64,000 nucleotides of DNA from NCBI GenBank assembly GCA_948567375.1, contig OX419758.1, forward strand, positions 45,027,473 to 45,091,472. The letters run 5' to 3'. A program made the translations under genes and the position numbers. The first letter of the stretch is position 1, and every line of letters starts with the position of its first letter. This document shows, in pieces, positions 1-9,703 of the stretch. The notes under the pieces were generated by a model. The model saw only the letters and a program-made list of their open reading frames with translations. It was not told the DNA's origin and did not search any database. This DNA comes from Lunularia cruciata. Lineage: Eukaryota; Streptophyta; Marchantiopsida; Lunulariales; Lunulariaceae.

Positions 1-259
1 GCGGATTTTTAGATTCTTCTCGTACAAGAAATGAGATGACTTGTGTTGTTCTAAATTGAGTTTACTTTCTTATGAGTATTTGTAGAAACAAGATGTTGTT
101 AATTAGCTTTAGTCCTCTATTTCTTATGAATATTTATAAAAACAAAATTTACTGGTTATGAATTTGGGTTTCAACGCGGATCGACCGAACTCACGTCAAA
201 CTTTCGGTTTTATTCACTTGGGTTATTAATTTAGGATACCGTTAAGTTGGAGTACTGTT

Positions 260-362
260 ATTGGGGCTTAACCGCATTTTACCCCCTTTGGCTCTTCCTT
301 GTACGGCTTGATGGGGTCTTCCCATCCTTCTGGCTTTCACACGCGGTCGCGTTTTACTTGCA
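260..362 (+). mobile_element. 3'-tail copy of the non-LTR family (T1)
   Basis: About 100 bp matching the 3' end of the large reverse-transcriptase elements in this window: a GGGGCTTA start, a central TACGGCTTGATGGGGTCTTCCC block and a CGCGGTCGC end. It is flanked by AGTACTGTT at 251-259 and 363-371, a 9-bp target-site duplication. Everything upstream of the tail is missing, so this is a strongly 5'-truncated insertion. Confidence 0.7.
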
Positions 363-371
363 AGTACTGTT

Positions 372-3300
372 TAGTCCATCTCTAAAGGGCCAACCATCCA
401 AAACGAAATTACAATATCTGAGCTGAGCTAAGCGACACGAATAAGATAACAAGAAGGATAGGAAATCACATCAAGCCGAACAAAGACAAAATCTAAGAAG
501 TACAAATGAAACAAGACCCCAACAGCAAGGTATCTCAGCAAGGTAACTATGTTGAGAAATTCTTAAGGCCTTGCAGCATGGATGTTGGATCACAAGAGGG
601 ATAATTACTATGTTATTCATGTTCCTTTACCTTTGTTTCTTTGACTTTCCTCCTAACGTAGTCTGTGGGACTGATGGTTTTCTCTGAACCTGCTTCGGAA
701 GGATGTTTTGTCGGGACATCAGGAAAAGCTACTAATTAAACCATGAGTATTTGTACTGGGTCTTGTCATATCACTTCAACTTCTCTTGAGAATAAAAAGC
801 ATATGGATATCGATACGAAGCATTGCGAAAAGAAGAAGATTCAACAAACAGAGAGAAATGTGCACATCTTGCTAACATAGAACAAGATCTTTCGTGAGGC
901 CGTCGCGTAACTCTAGTCTTTATAGAGACTTTACCACTCGACATCTGGGTGATTCTCAAATTGACTATTGTAATCTTTGGAGACTATTGTAATCTTTGCC
1001 AGGCAATCTTCAAAAAATAAGTACTGCACGCACAGTATATTCTTGTGTTGATGTCATTTGTGAATTAAAGTCTCTCAAAAGCCACTCTAAACATAAGTCG
1101 GTACAAGACTTCAACAATGTCCCTTTGTGATCTTGGAGATGTCGTTTCCCTGGCTTACCATCCAGCGTAACAGCTAAGTATACAGCAGTCCATTGTCTCA
1201 GCGTCCACAATAAGCGACCCACGTAGGATGGGATGGGATGGATGGAAGATCCATCAAGCCTTGCAAGAATAAAATATACGAGATAAAATGAGAACAAGAA
1301 TAGAGGCTGACTTTTGACACAATAGGAACAGAGGTTGACATTTGAGTATTGATCTTGTGATGTGTACTGCATGGAATAGAGGTTGACTTTTGAGTAATGA
1401 TGTTGTGAATGTGCACAGCGTGGAACAAGTTGTGCTACCACTCGATAAATTCGGGAGAATCTGCATAATTTGCTGACTTCGATGATAAGATAATCACAGT
1501 TCTTTGGTCTCGCGAAAGAGTTTTACTGAATTGAAAAGGTGGAACCGAGACAACCGGCATGAAAATCGGGGACATAATTATACTCGTGTTCAAAGAGCAT
1601 GTAGGTAGGTCTGATGATGTTTCTGCCAATTTGAGCAAGAAGGTTATTCAATAGAAAGCCTTGAAATAACAGTACCACTTCGCGATTTTTAAGAGTTGCA
1701 TGCTTTTGTGAAAATGTCCACAGTAACTGCTGTTTCTGGCCGTTTGCAGTGTAAATAAACTGATTAGCATCAACTATGATACGTTCGACTTTAGAGAGAA
1801 CTTGTAGTCGCAATGTTTGTACCCGATACGGACCACAGTTTAAGCAGCTATAGTGGGGTGGAAGGCGTGTATCGCCATTCATCCGGAATGTTGTTGGACA
1901 TTATTTACACTTGCTTTGGGAGGAATCTCCTCTGAGGATGTCAATAAAGTATTTCAATTGATAAATTCCAAAAGTTTCGAAATCTTTCCGGAAAGAAGTG
2001 ATCATCAATCGTAAATATTAATGGAACATTCCATTAATATAGTTTCCTGTCAGATTTAATTTATTTATAAATATTTTTATTATTATTTACATAAACTAAA
2101 TAAAACAATAACAATTAACTTCAAAATTTCTAAAACTTTTTAATGAGATTTCATGAACTATTTATATAGAATAAAACTCATGAAGTAGAAAAAGATATAT
2201 TTTACAAAATTTATAAATTAAAATTAAACAATTCAATCTCTAATGTACCACACTAAGAAATGTTCAAATGAATGACACAAATTTTTTTTGGAAGGAATGG
2301 AGAGCTCCGGCGGTAACGTTAATATCTAGGTCGCTCTTTCTAGAAGAAAAAACTAGAGACTTATGCTTGTTACCGGATTTTCCTATATTGATTTGGTGCT
2401 CATGCATAACATGTATCGATTCGAGAACTAATTCCAAATTTTGGAAAGTGTTAGCAACTCGTTAAGTCGTTCACGCTTTACTCATTTTGTATTGTCATTT
2501 ATTGAGTTAACTTGATTTGACATAGGTGTTTACTTATGCTCAATCTACTACTATCCTTTTCCCTACCCCTCATCATCTTTTGTTAATTGTTTATAGATTA
2601 TCCAAGAAGTAGAGTTTGCTACAAGAAAAGGACCCCGTTTCTCTCTCTTGATGCTGTTGAGATTGGTAGCAAACAGCCAAAAAAATAGAAAATTAAGGAT
2701 TATTGGGATGTCGATGGTGTCTTGAACCATCCGCTACATTTAAAGACATTAGCTTGAATTTACACCACAAATAAATCAGATGTTAGTGTTATTTTCATTA
2801 CAAGTACTTTGTCTCCCACTCAATTCCATTGAATTTCTAATACATTTATCTTAGTGAGTGAAGGATAAAATAACATTCTTTTTTCACAATTGACCCACAT
2901 GTCGTAATCTGAACTCTTTATCCTCATATTGAATGGAGATACGTGAATAAGAAAATAAAGAAAATCAAATACATAAAGAAATTGATTTTAGAGGGTTAAG
3001 ATGTAACCAGACATATAAATACTTGTACATCAAGCATTCTAACAAATGAATGCCATCTTGGTATCTTGGTATTTGTTCGTATTCAGAATATTATAGAACT
3101 CTATCGCTCATAATGATTTATCCAGGCTACTATTGGATATCGAAAAGATTGTGTGAGTACTTTGCATATAATCATGTATCATGAAAAGTACTTTAATAAA
3201 CTAAAGTTATACCTGCAGTAGAATATATCTCGCTGGACTCAAAATGTGATCAATTCAATGAAGAATGCGTGATTCTCTTTCAAGTTGAGGACATGTTCAT

Positions 3301-3677
3301 TGTGATGAGAGAGGGAATGTTTTATATTATTTGTATCCTTTGATCTATCAATCTTTCGAATATCTCTACTATCCTTCACACAAACGGAACATTAGCATTA
3401 CTCTTGATGGCTTACTATTACATTTATTACCATGTATTAGCATATGAACTCAGAAGAAAATGTTATTCCAGATGACTTAAAATTTCCTCATTGACTTGGG
3501 TATACAAAGTTACTGTAACAATGTGAATTGAACATACACACCGTCAGTCATAGATGAAAGATTTTACTATGTACACCAAATGCATACCTCCTAATGACAT
3601 AACATCTGTTTGATCACAACAGTAGGTAAAAGTAGTCCTCCGGTGCATAAGTTTCATTCTTTTAAATTTTTTTTGGG
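372..3677. other. No supportable gene
   Basis: Only short ORFs without recognisable domains occur here. About 2030-2260 is extremely AT-rich. I see no tRNA, rRNA or transposon protein. One small tandem repeat lies inside at 1325-1430. Confidence 0.6.
1325..1430. repeat. 48-49-bp tandem repeat, about two units
   Basis: Two imperfect units begin GGAAYAGAGGTTGAC at 1325 and 1373, and the start of a third follows at 1422. A related fragment (AGAGGCTGACTTTTGA) lies just upstream. No coding function is visible. Confidence 0.6.
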
Positions 3678-3792
3678 AAAAAGGCGACCGCGTAGAATAA
3701 CAGGAAGGAAGGGAAGACCCATCCAGACGTACAAGGATGAAATATAAGAGGAAAATATCCAGTAGTATCGGTACGAGGAATCTGCCCTATTT
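3678..3792 (-). mobile_element. 3'-tail copy of the non-LTR family (T2)
   Basis: Read on the minus strand this is a degenerate copy of the family tail. The GGCGACCGCGTAG end lies at about 3682 and the GGGAAGACCC block at about 3711. It runs past the tail into the conserved stop-proximal stretch (GAGGAATCTGCCCTA on the plus strand). No convincing target duplication was found. Confidence 0.6.
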
Positions 3793-3818
3793 CATCACCC
3801 ATACTCTTGAAACTGATG

Positions 3819-4303
3819 GGAAGTTTTGCAATTCCTATTTACAAAAGTTAGGAACGTGCGTAGACTGGAATAAGACTGACATAAGAAAAGAAAATGCTGG
3901 AGTACGGGGTGGTTAAATGTGGTGGAAATAGCAAAATGTGTGATAGAAATAGCCCGTCCCTATTCATAAGAGCAAGCAAGATACTCCAAAACTGCATTAC
4001 ATTGACGTACATTATGATGAGTACACAAAATTAGAGTGTGTACACAGAGTTGCATCCCAACTTGAGATGTCTTCAAGTGTTGGGGTGAAAATAGCAAAAA
4101 AAATGTGACGGAAATAGCAAGTCCCTACAACTTTTACAAAAATCAATACGACGTCCCAAAGCTTGAAAACAATTTTTTTTTTCTTTTCTTATGTCAGTCT
4201 TATTCCAGTCTACACACGTTGCTAACTTTTGTAAATAGGAATTGCAAAACTTCCAATTGCACACCCTAAGATTGGCACTTCAAGTTGAAGACATCTCAAG
4301 TTG
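3819..4303. repeat. Fold-back structure: 76-bp inverted repeat plus a 19-bp inverted repeat
   Basis: 3819-3894 is the reverse complement of 4179-4254 with two mismatches by eye. A second, perfect 19-bp pair overlaps it: CAACTTGAGATGTCTTCAA at 4058-4076 and its complement at 4285-4303. Within the loop a GAAATAGC-containing motif is repeated directly at about 3925 and 4085. It resembles a nested MITE or fold-back element; no target duplication was recognised. Confidence 0.7.
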
Positions 4304-4550
4304 ACGGAATGATTTGACGGTCTCTTTTGTTTCACGTGAGCGTACGTGCAAATTAATTATCTCAGTTGATAAAGAATATGTTAATTTAAAGTTCGCAATA
4401 TAGTTGTGTGTAAATGAGATATAAATTTATTGAAAACGATAACTGAACAATATTGAAATAGTATATATCAATCATCGTTCTCCAAAACATTTTACTGGCA
4501 ATCTATTTAAAAGTCCTGAATTACCTGGAGCTACCACGATGAACGATGAT

Positions 4551-4826
4551 GACTGGTCATTTTCGGTGTGAAATTGGATCTTTCAAGTACAGAAGGGAAT
4601 TACAAGAACATAGTTTAGTTGTTGACAAAATCACAAAATCAATCTAAAGACATAAGTTCGGGAGAGTTTGGAGACAGGATAGGAAAGGGACTGGCCATTT
4701 TCGGTGTGAAATTGGATCTTTCAAGTAAAGAAGGGAATTACAAGAACATAATTTAGTTGTTGACAAAATCACAAAATCAATCTAAAGACATAAGTTCGGG
4801 AGAGTTTGGAGACAGGATAGGAAAGG
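4551..4826. repeat. 138-bp tandem duplication, two units
   Basis: Units 4551-4688 and 4689-4826 begin GACTGGYCATTTTCGGTG and differ at about three positions, so the duplication is recent. It abuts the 5' side of reverse-transcriptase element copy A and could be part of that element's 5' region. Confidence 0.85.
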
Positions 4827-4839
4827 GAGAGAGGTGTGA

Positions 4840-5914
4840 AGAAAGATTTGTACTTTCTTAGGGTTTTCTTGCATATAGCACTCGCGTGAAGAGTAGATTC
4901 TGTTTGTTTTTTGATTTCAGTTCCATTGGTACCTAGATTGAAGACTATGGAGAATTGTTATAAGGATTTGTAGGGTTTAGAGTGATCATTACACATTGAG
5001 AGTGATTGAGAGTGATGGTTCAAGAATTTTCATTTCTAATCTTTTGGTTTTTAGGATTAAGTTCCATGAAAATTTAGTTTGAAAATTTTGGAGATGGAAA
5101 TAGAATTTATAGCTTTTAGTGTTTGGAAAGGTTGTATTTTCTTGTGTGAGTTGGGATGTGAAGGGTTGTGGTTTTGTAGGTACGAGGAGATATGGAGAGG
5201 AGCATCATGTGATACTATCATTATTCTTGTGCTAACCATGGTTACACCTCCCCATGTGGGGCCACGTAGAGCGGCTTGGGATACACCATGCTCGATTGTG
5301 TCATTGATGCTTTACCTCACAAGGGGTAAAGACCCATGTGGGAAGGATGCACAAGGGCTATGATTGGACCACTTAGGATGCACATGTGAGGCGAGCAACC
5401 ACATCAACGGTAGTGACACTCAAGATTACGCACACTTCTTCTATTTCATTGTTGACCGTTCCAAAGATACCGATCAAGTCGTGGGAGTGGTTAGCTTCTC
5501 AAGCGTTTTGAGGTTATTTGAGACTAGTTTTCCATGTATACATCTATTCCATAAGCTACCTCAAAACCTATGATGAGGCTAGATAAGCTTTTTTCCTACC
5601 ACTTGATCATTTGGCACTTGATTCCTTGGATGAGTTAGCATGGTTCTTATTCCTCTTACTCCCTTGCTGGTGTCTTTGTTATGCTAGAGGGGGACATGTA
5701 GAGCATAGAGAGGTGGCTGCTAAATTTTTTCAATTTCAAGTAGGGGATTGGAAGGCCCTTCAGGAGGAGTCTGTTAGGGCTACACATTTTAGGAGACAAT
5801 TTTCACCCCCAAGATACCAAAAAATCCACTCTATTATGATGGTGTAGGACATTGGGTCAAGCGGGAGAGTTTAGTAGAGTAGCACGAGGGCTATACACTT
5901 TGTCTATGGCAAGT
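4840..5914 (+). mobile_element. Non-LTR retroelement copy A, 5' part
   Basis: This stretch aligns throughout with 26350-27318 (copy B). Both contain a leader with AGTAGATTCTGTTTG, a coding stretch with frameshifts and stops, and a segment coding for LDELAWFLFLLLP at about 5630. The element resumes at 12319 beyond two nested insertions. The N-terminal protein part is not assignable to a known domain. Copy B, uninterrupted at the junction, shows that 5914 and 12319 were once adjacent. ORFs of 60-95 codons inside it are fragments of one decayed reading frame. Confidence 0.75.
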
Positions 5915-6170
5915 TGTAATACTCCAAGGATATGAGACCTAAGAAGAAGCACACCATGAGAAACAAATAATTTCACACTTAAACTTCTGATGCCCCAAAG
6001 GAACACCTTCTCTTTATTATATAGACAAAGAGGATCTCCTCCAAGGAAGCTCCACCCTAGGATTAGGCACACAAATAGGTGACATGTCAGCAACCTCCAA
6101 TGTAACAATATGGAGTTTAGTGACAAAGTTAGTCGGGCTTACGAAGTAGAGAATAAGACAAAATAGCCTA

Positions 6171-6392
6171 GAATATTCTAGAAGCATCTAAGAAGCTTCT
6201 TAGGAAGCTTCCTAACTAGTTAACTTGCGCCCTAAGCAGGTAGCTTCTAGAAGGAAGCTTCTAGAAGCTTCTAACTAGCTTAGCTTGCACGCCAAGTAGG
6301 CGGCTTCTACTAGGAAGCTTCTTGAGAAGCTTCCTAGTTAACTTGGCTTGCACTCCAAGAAAGCGGCTCAAGGAAGCTTCTTGAGAAGCTTC
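6171..6392 (+). promoter_or_regulatory. Array of heat-shock-element-like repeats in the LTR
   Basis: Heat-shock factors bind alternating GAA and TTC units in 5-bp steps. 6254-6271 reads GAA-GC-TTC-TA-GAA-GC-TTC, four perfect units. 6171-6183 reads GAA-TA-TTC-TA-GAA, three perfect units followed by a degenerate fourth. Paired GAAGCTTC units lie at 6192-6211, 6314-6333 and 6373-6392, each pair separated by four bases, and a TTC-TA-GAA pair at 6245-6252. All lie within 250 bp upstream of the TATA box. Heat induction is inferred; the motif arrangement is seen. The same array is in the 3' LTR at +5220. Confidence 0.6.
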
Positions 6393-6411
6393 AAGGGACT
6401 TGTATGCTACC

Positions 6412-6419
6412 TATAAATA
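6412..6419 (+). promoter_or_regulatory. LTR TATA box
   Basis: TATAAATA, 20 bp downstream of the last GAAGCTTC palindrome and about 110 bp before the LTR end, which is suitable for a transcript start near 6440-6450. Confidence 0.7.
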
Positions 6420-6524
6420 CCAAGGCCGAAGCTCATGCTAGGCATTCGGAGTTTTCCCTCATTCAAGTGTCCCAATGTGAGCTTCCATTCTCCTATTTCT
6501 CTCCTCGGTTTTGGTCTTTTACAT

Positions 6525-6536
6525 TGGTATCAGAGC
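6525..6536 (+). other. Primer-binding site, initiator Met tRNA
   Basis: TGGTATCAGAGC is the classical plant sequence complementary to the 3' end of initiator methionine tRNA. It lies one base after the 5' LTR and primes minus-strand synthesis. Confidence 0.95.
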
Positions 6537-6794
6537 AGGAATGGGATGGATGGAATTTATGGACCACCAAATCCACTTCCGCCAAACCATTGGGACTTTT
6601 GTGTCCAGATATTACCAAAGCATCGTTTCACACAATTCATCACCTCATGCTTTGGGCAGGATTTTCTACATATGATCACCGTGTCAGAGGAACCCTTGAT
6701 ACTTCCAGTTGTAACTTGTGGAGAACGGTGGACGTGTTGTATCTCCGTGTTAATCAACTAGATAAATTGCAGGTAGTGGAATAGAGTAGTAGCG

Positions 6795-7694
6795 ATGGCG
6801 GCAATACCGGATGTTATCCTTGCAATGCAACAACAAATCGAGCATCTTACTCGATTGTTGGATGAACGAGACCAACAATGACGAGAACAGATAGACAGAG
6901 CGCCAGTTCGAGATGGAGAAGATCGCATTCGATTTCCAAAACCCAAGGTGTTTGAAGGCAAGAATCTTCCAAGCACAGTGGAGAATTTTGTGTTTGACTG
7001 TGAACGTTACTTTGAAGCCACCAATCTTCAAGACGAGCGGAAACAAATTCTCTTGGCTTCTAGCCAATTGGATGGAGTGGCAAAACTTTGGTGGCGATTC
7101 CGAGTAGAAAGAGCTGAACGACAAATTGTTACACCAATTTTTACATGGGCAGAATTCAAGGATGCAATACTTGGTCGATTTCAAACTATAAATGCCACCC
7201 GAGCTGCACGAGATAAATTGGCGGAGTTGAGGCAGATTGGCTTAGTGAGAAGCTACATCACACAATTTCAGAATATCATCATGCAAATTCTAGATATCCA
7301 AGAAGGTGAAGTTCTGGATCGATTTGTGCGAGGATTGAAGTCACGAACCAGATTGGAGGTGACCATGCGAGAGCCACAGAATGTAGAACAAGCCATGCAA
7401 TTGGCTGAGCGTTTTGATTCCTTAGTTGCGACAACTTGGTCTCGACCTCGACCTACACAAAACCCACCAGTACCACGAGTGGAAGAACCGGTACCAATGG
7501 AGATTGATGCTATCCAACGAAGACCACTTGGCACAGCAGATAGAGAAAGATTACGACAAAATGGAGGTTGTTTTTATTGTCGCCAGTTGGGGCATTGCAT
7601 TGCTGAATGTCCACTCAAGAATGGACGACCTCGACAAGTTGCCCAAGTGGAGGTTGTGGAGCGGAATGATCAGGGAAACAAGGAATCCCAGTAG
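6795..7694 (+). pseudogene. gag: Chromovirus gag (capsid and nucleocapsid), one internal stop
   Basis: A frame of 300 codons starting at ATG 6795, the first ATG in this frame after the primer-binding site. Codon 29 (6879-6881) is TGA where the surrounding frame continues unbroken. After it comes a typical retrotransposon gag capsid domain with the WWRF and ILGRF landmarks, then one CCHC zinc knuckle (CX2CX4HX4C) at about 7567-7611 for RNA packaging. The frame ends at TAG 7692-7694 and overlaps the pol frame by 25 nt. TGA is one C-to-T step from CGA. Translation could also start at GTG 6948 or a later codon, but that would remove the N-terminus. Confidence 0.9.
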
Positions 7695-7718
7695 GAGATT
7701 TCGAGCCGCCTACTGGGA
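7673..7718 (+). promoter_or_regulatory. -1 ribosomal frameshift signal between gag and pol
   Basis: The heptamer G_GGA_AAC lies at 7673-7679, correctly phased to the gag frame. A 6-nt spacer (7680-7685) follows, then a perfect 10-bp stem, 7686-7695 (TCCCAGTAGG) with 7709-7718 (CCTACTGGGA), closing a 13-nt loop. The gag and pol frames are both open only from 7670 to 7691, and the heptamer falls inside that window. A -1 slip enters exactly the pol frame. The site therefore probably sets the Gag to Gag-Pol ratio. Confidence 0.85.
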
Positions 7719-8158
7719 GCTTGATTAGTTCCAATGGGATTGAAGGCTCGACCTATGCAAGTTTGCTTCACTTGCAAGGTATGATATCTAATCGGGGTTG
7801 TAGAATTTTGGTTGATTCTGGAAGTTCAGAGAATTGCATGTCTATGCAAGTAGCAAAGGAATTGGGTATTCCTATCAAGCCAGTGATTGGAAGTAGTTTG
7901 ATGATGGCGGAGGGTAGAAAGGGTTCTGCATTCCGCACCTTGCATCCTGTTACCTTCAAGATTGGGAAGGAGTATTTGGAGTGTATGAGGTTTGTAGTGG
8001 CACCTCTACACTATGATATCATTCTGGGTCTACCTTGGCTTGAATGTCATAAGGTTCAATTTGATTGGACCCGACACCAAATTCAAGTACAACACCAAGG
8101 TAGGAATTTCCGATTAGGCTGTCTGGCACCTCTGAGTAAGACACCTAAGAATAGTCAG

Positions 8159-8338
8159 TCCCAAGATGGGAAGTTTGTCGAGAAGGTAGCCATAGAGCGA
8201 ATCTGGAAGGGAGATGAGTCCCAAGATGGGAAGTTTGCCAGGAAGGCAACCATGGAGCAAGCTCGGAAGAGAGATGAGTCCCTAGAAGGGAAGTTTGTTA
8301 ATGAAGCAGCCATAGAGCAAGCTTTGGAGGAAGATAAG
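8159..8338 (+). repeat. Three 60-bp tandem repeats in the protease-RT linker
   Basis: Units 8159-8218, 8219-8278 and 8279-8338 each code for 20 residues on the pattern S-x-x-GKF...E followed by a charged stretch. The period is exactly 60 bp and in frame, so the reading frame is kept. I know of no such repeated linker as a standard feature of chromovirus Pol. Confidence 0.9.
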
Positions 8339-9703
8339 TCTGTATTTGCGGTGTGGATCAAGCCGATTGCACAAGAACAATCTGAGGAGGGCCAAGTGCT
8401 GCATCAAGCGACGGTTGATCGGATAGTTCAAGAGTTTGTAGATGTGTTTCTGGATGATCTGCCAAAGGGATTACCCTCTGATCGAGGTATGCCCTTCAAG
8501 ATCGAGTTATTGCCAAGGAGTACTCCAGTGAGTAGACCAATCTATCGGCTCTCACCAAAGGAGTTGGAGGAGTTGCGAACAACACTTACAGAGTTGTTGG
8601 AGAAGGATTTAGTACGACATAGTACCTCTCCTTGGGGAGCACCGGTACTATTTGTTCCAAAGAAGGATGGAGGACTTCGTTTCTGTATTGATTACCGTGG
8701 GCTCAATAAGCAAACCGTGAAGAATGCATATCCCTTGCCTCGGATCGATGACTTGCTTGATCAATTAAGTGGAGCACGATACTTTTCCAAGCTAGATCTT
8801 CATAGCGGCTATTGGCAAATTCCTATTGAAGGAGAGGATGTGAAAAAGACTGCCTTTCGTACAAGGTATGGACATTTTGAGTGGAGAGTTCTACCTTTCG
8901 GACTCACTAATGCTCCAGCAGTCTTCATGGATCAGATGCATTGGGTGTTGGAGGAGCTATTGGATCAGTCTGTGGTAGTGTTCTTAGATGATATCTTAAT
9001 CTATAGTAGGACAGAGGCAGAACACATGAATCATGTGCGAGAAGTCCTAAGACGACTACGACAGTGGAAATTTTACTGCAAGAAGTCAAAGTGTGCTTTT
9101 TGGCAAAAGGAGGTTACCTTCTTGGGTCATAAGATCTCATCAGAGGGGATCAAGATGGAAGAAGAGAAGATCAAGGCCATTACTGATTGGCCTACCCCAA
9201 AGGATGCTACCGAAGTACGAGCGTTCAACGGATTGGCCAGTTTTTACCGACGGTTCATCCACTATTATGCTCACGTGGCTGCACCATTGACTGACCTCTT
9301 GGGAAAGAACTCGAGCTTCCAATGGACCACCAAGCATGAAGAAGCATTCCAGAAGTTAAAGCATATGGTGTCTTCAAGACCCATTCTTCAACCATATGAT
9401 CCTCAACTACCTTGTGTGGTTGATTTTGATGCTTCTAACTTTGCAATTGGAGCTGTGTTGCAACAAGAATTTCCAGATGGACTACATCCTATTGCCTTTG
9501 TGTCTCGCCGACTAAATACAGCTGAAAGAAATTACTCTGCTCGAGATCGGGAACAACTTGCAATGGTATATGCCACCAAGGTATGGAGACATTATCTCTT
9601 GGGGAAACAAGTGATCATGCGAACTGATCACAAGCCATTGTTGCAGACCTTACACCTAGAGCACATGAAGAGTCGACATCATCGATGGGAAGAGCAACTC
9701 TAA

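Larger units (their letters stand above)
6101..6523 (+). repeat. 5' LTR of the chromovirus
   Basis: 423 bp, starting TGTAACAATATGG and ending TTTTACA. It carries seven GAAGCTTC-type palindromes, a TATA box at 6412 and, just 3' of its end, the primer-binding site. It is identical to the 3' LTR except at 6125 (A versus G) and 6299 (G versus A). Confidence 0.95.
7670..9703 (+). pseudogene. pol: Chromovirus pol, first part: protease, reverse transcriptase, RNase H
   Basis: This frame opens at 7670 and has no early ATG, consistent with entry by frameshifting. An aspartic protease with the DSG active site lies at 7814-7822. A linker then carries three tandem 20-residue repeats (8159-8338). The reverse transcriptase has [11 protein letters not shown], the [10 protein letters not shown] box and the catalytic FLDD at 8981-8992. 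RNase H follows, with [14 protein letters not shown], the REQLA glutamate and the RTDHKPL aspartate. The frame stops at TAA 9701-9703, where homologous elements continue, and the same frame goes on to integrase. CAA to TAA is one transition. Confidence 0.95.

Noticed and set aside
6254-6271. GAAGCTTC repeats as simple HindIII-like palindromes without meaning
   Set aside because: The exact 5-bp GAA/TTC phasing over four units and the location just upstream of the TATA box favour heat-shock elements, so the site was kept as a regulatory candidate.
6404-6784. 126-codon ORF crossing the 5' LTR and primer-binding site
   Set aside because: It spans the LTR end and primer-binding site and has no homology to Gag. 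The true gag frame is the one containing the capsid domain and zinc knuckle.
7696-7724. H-type pseudoknot in the frameshift signal, pairing loop 7701-7705 with 7720-7724
   Set aside because: Only one base would be left to span the 10-bp first stem, which is sterically implausible. The simple stem-loop is kept.
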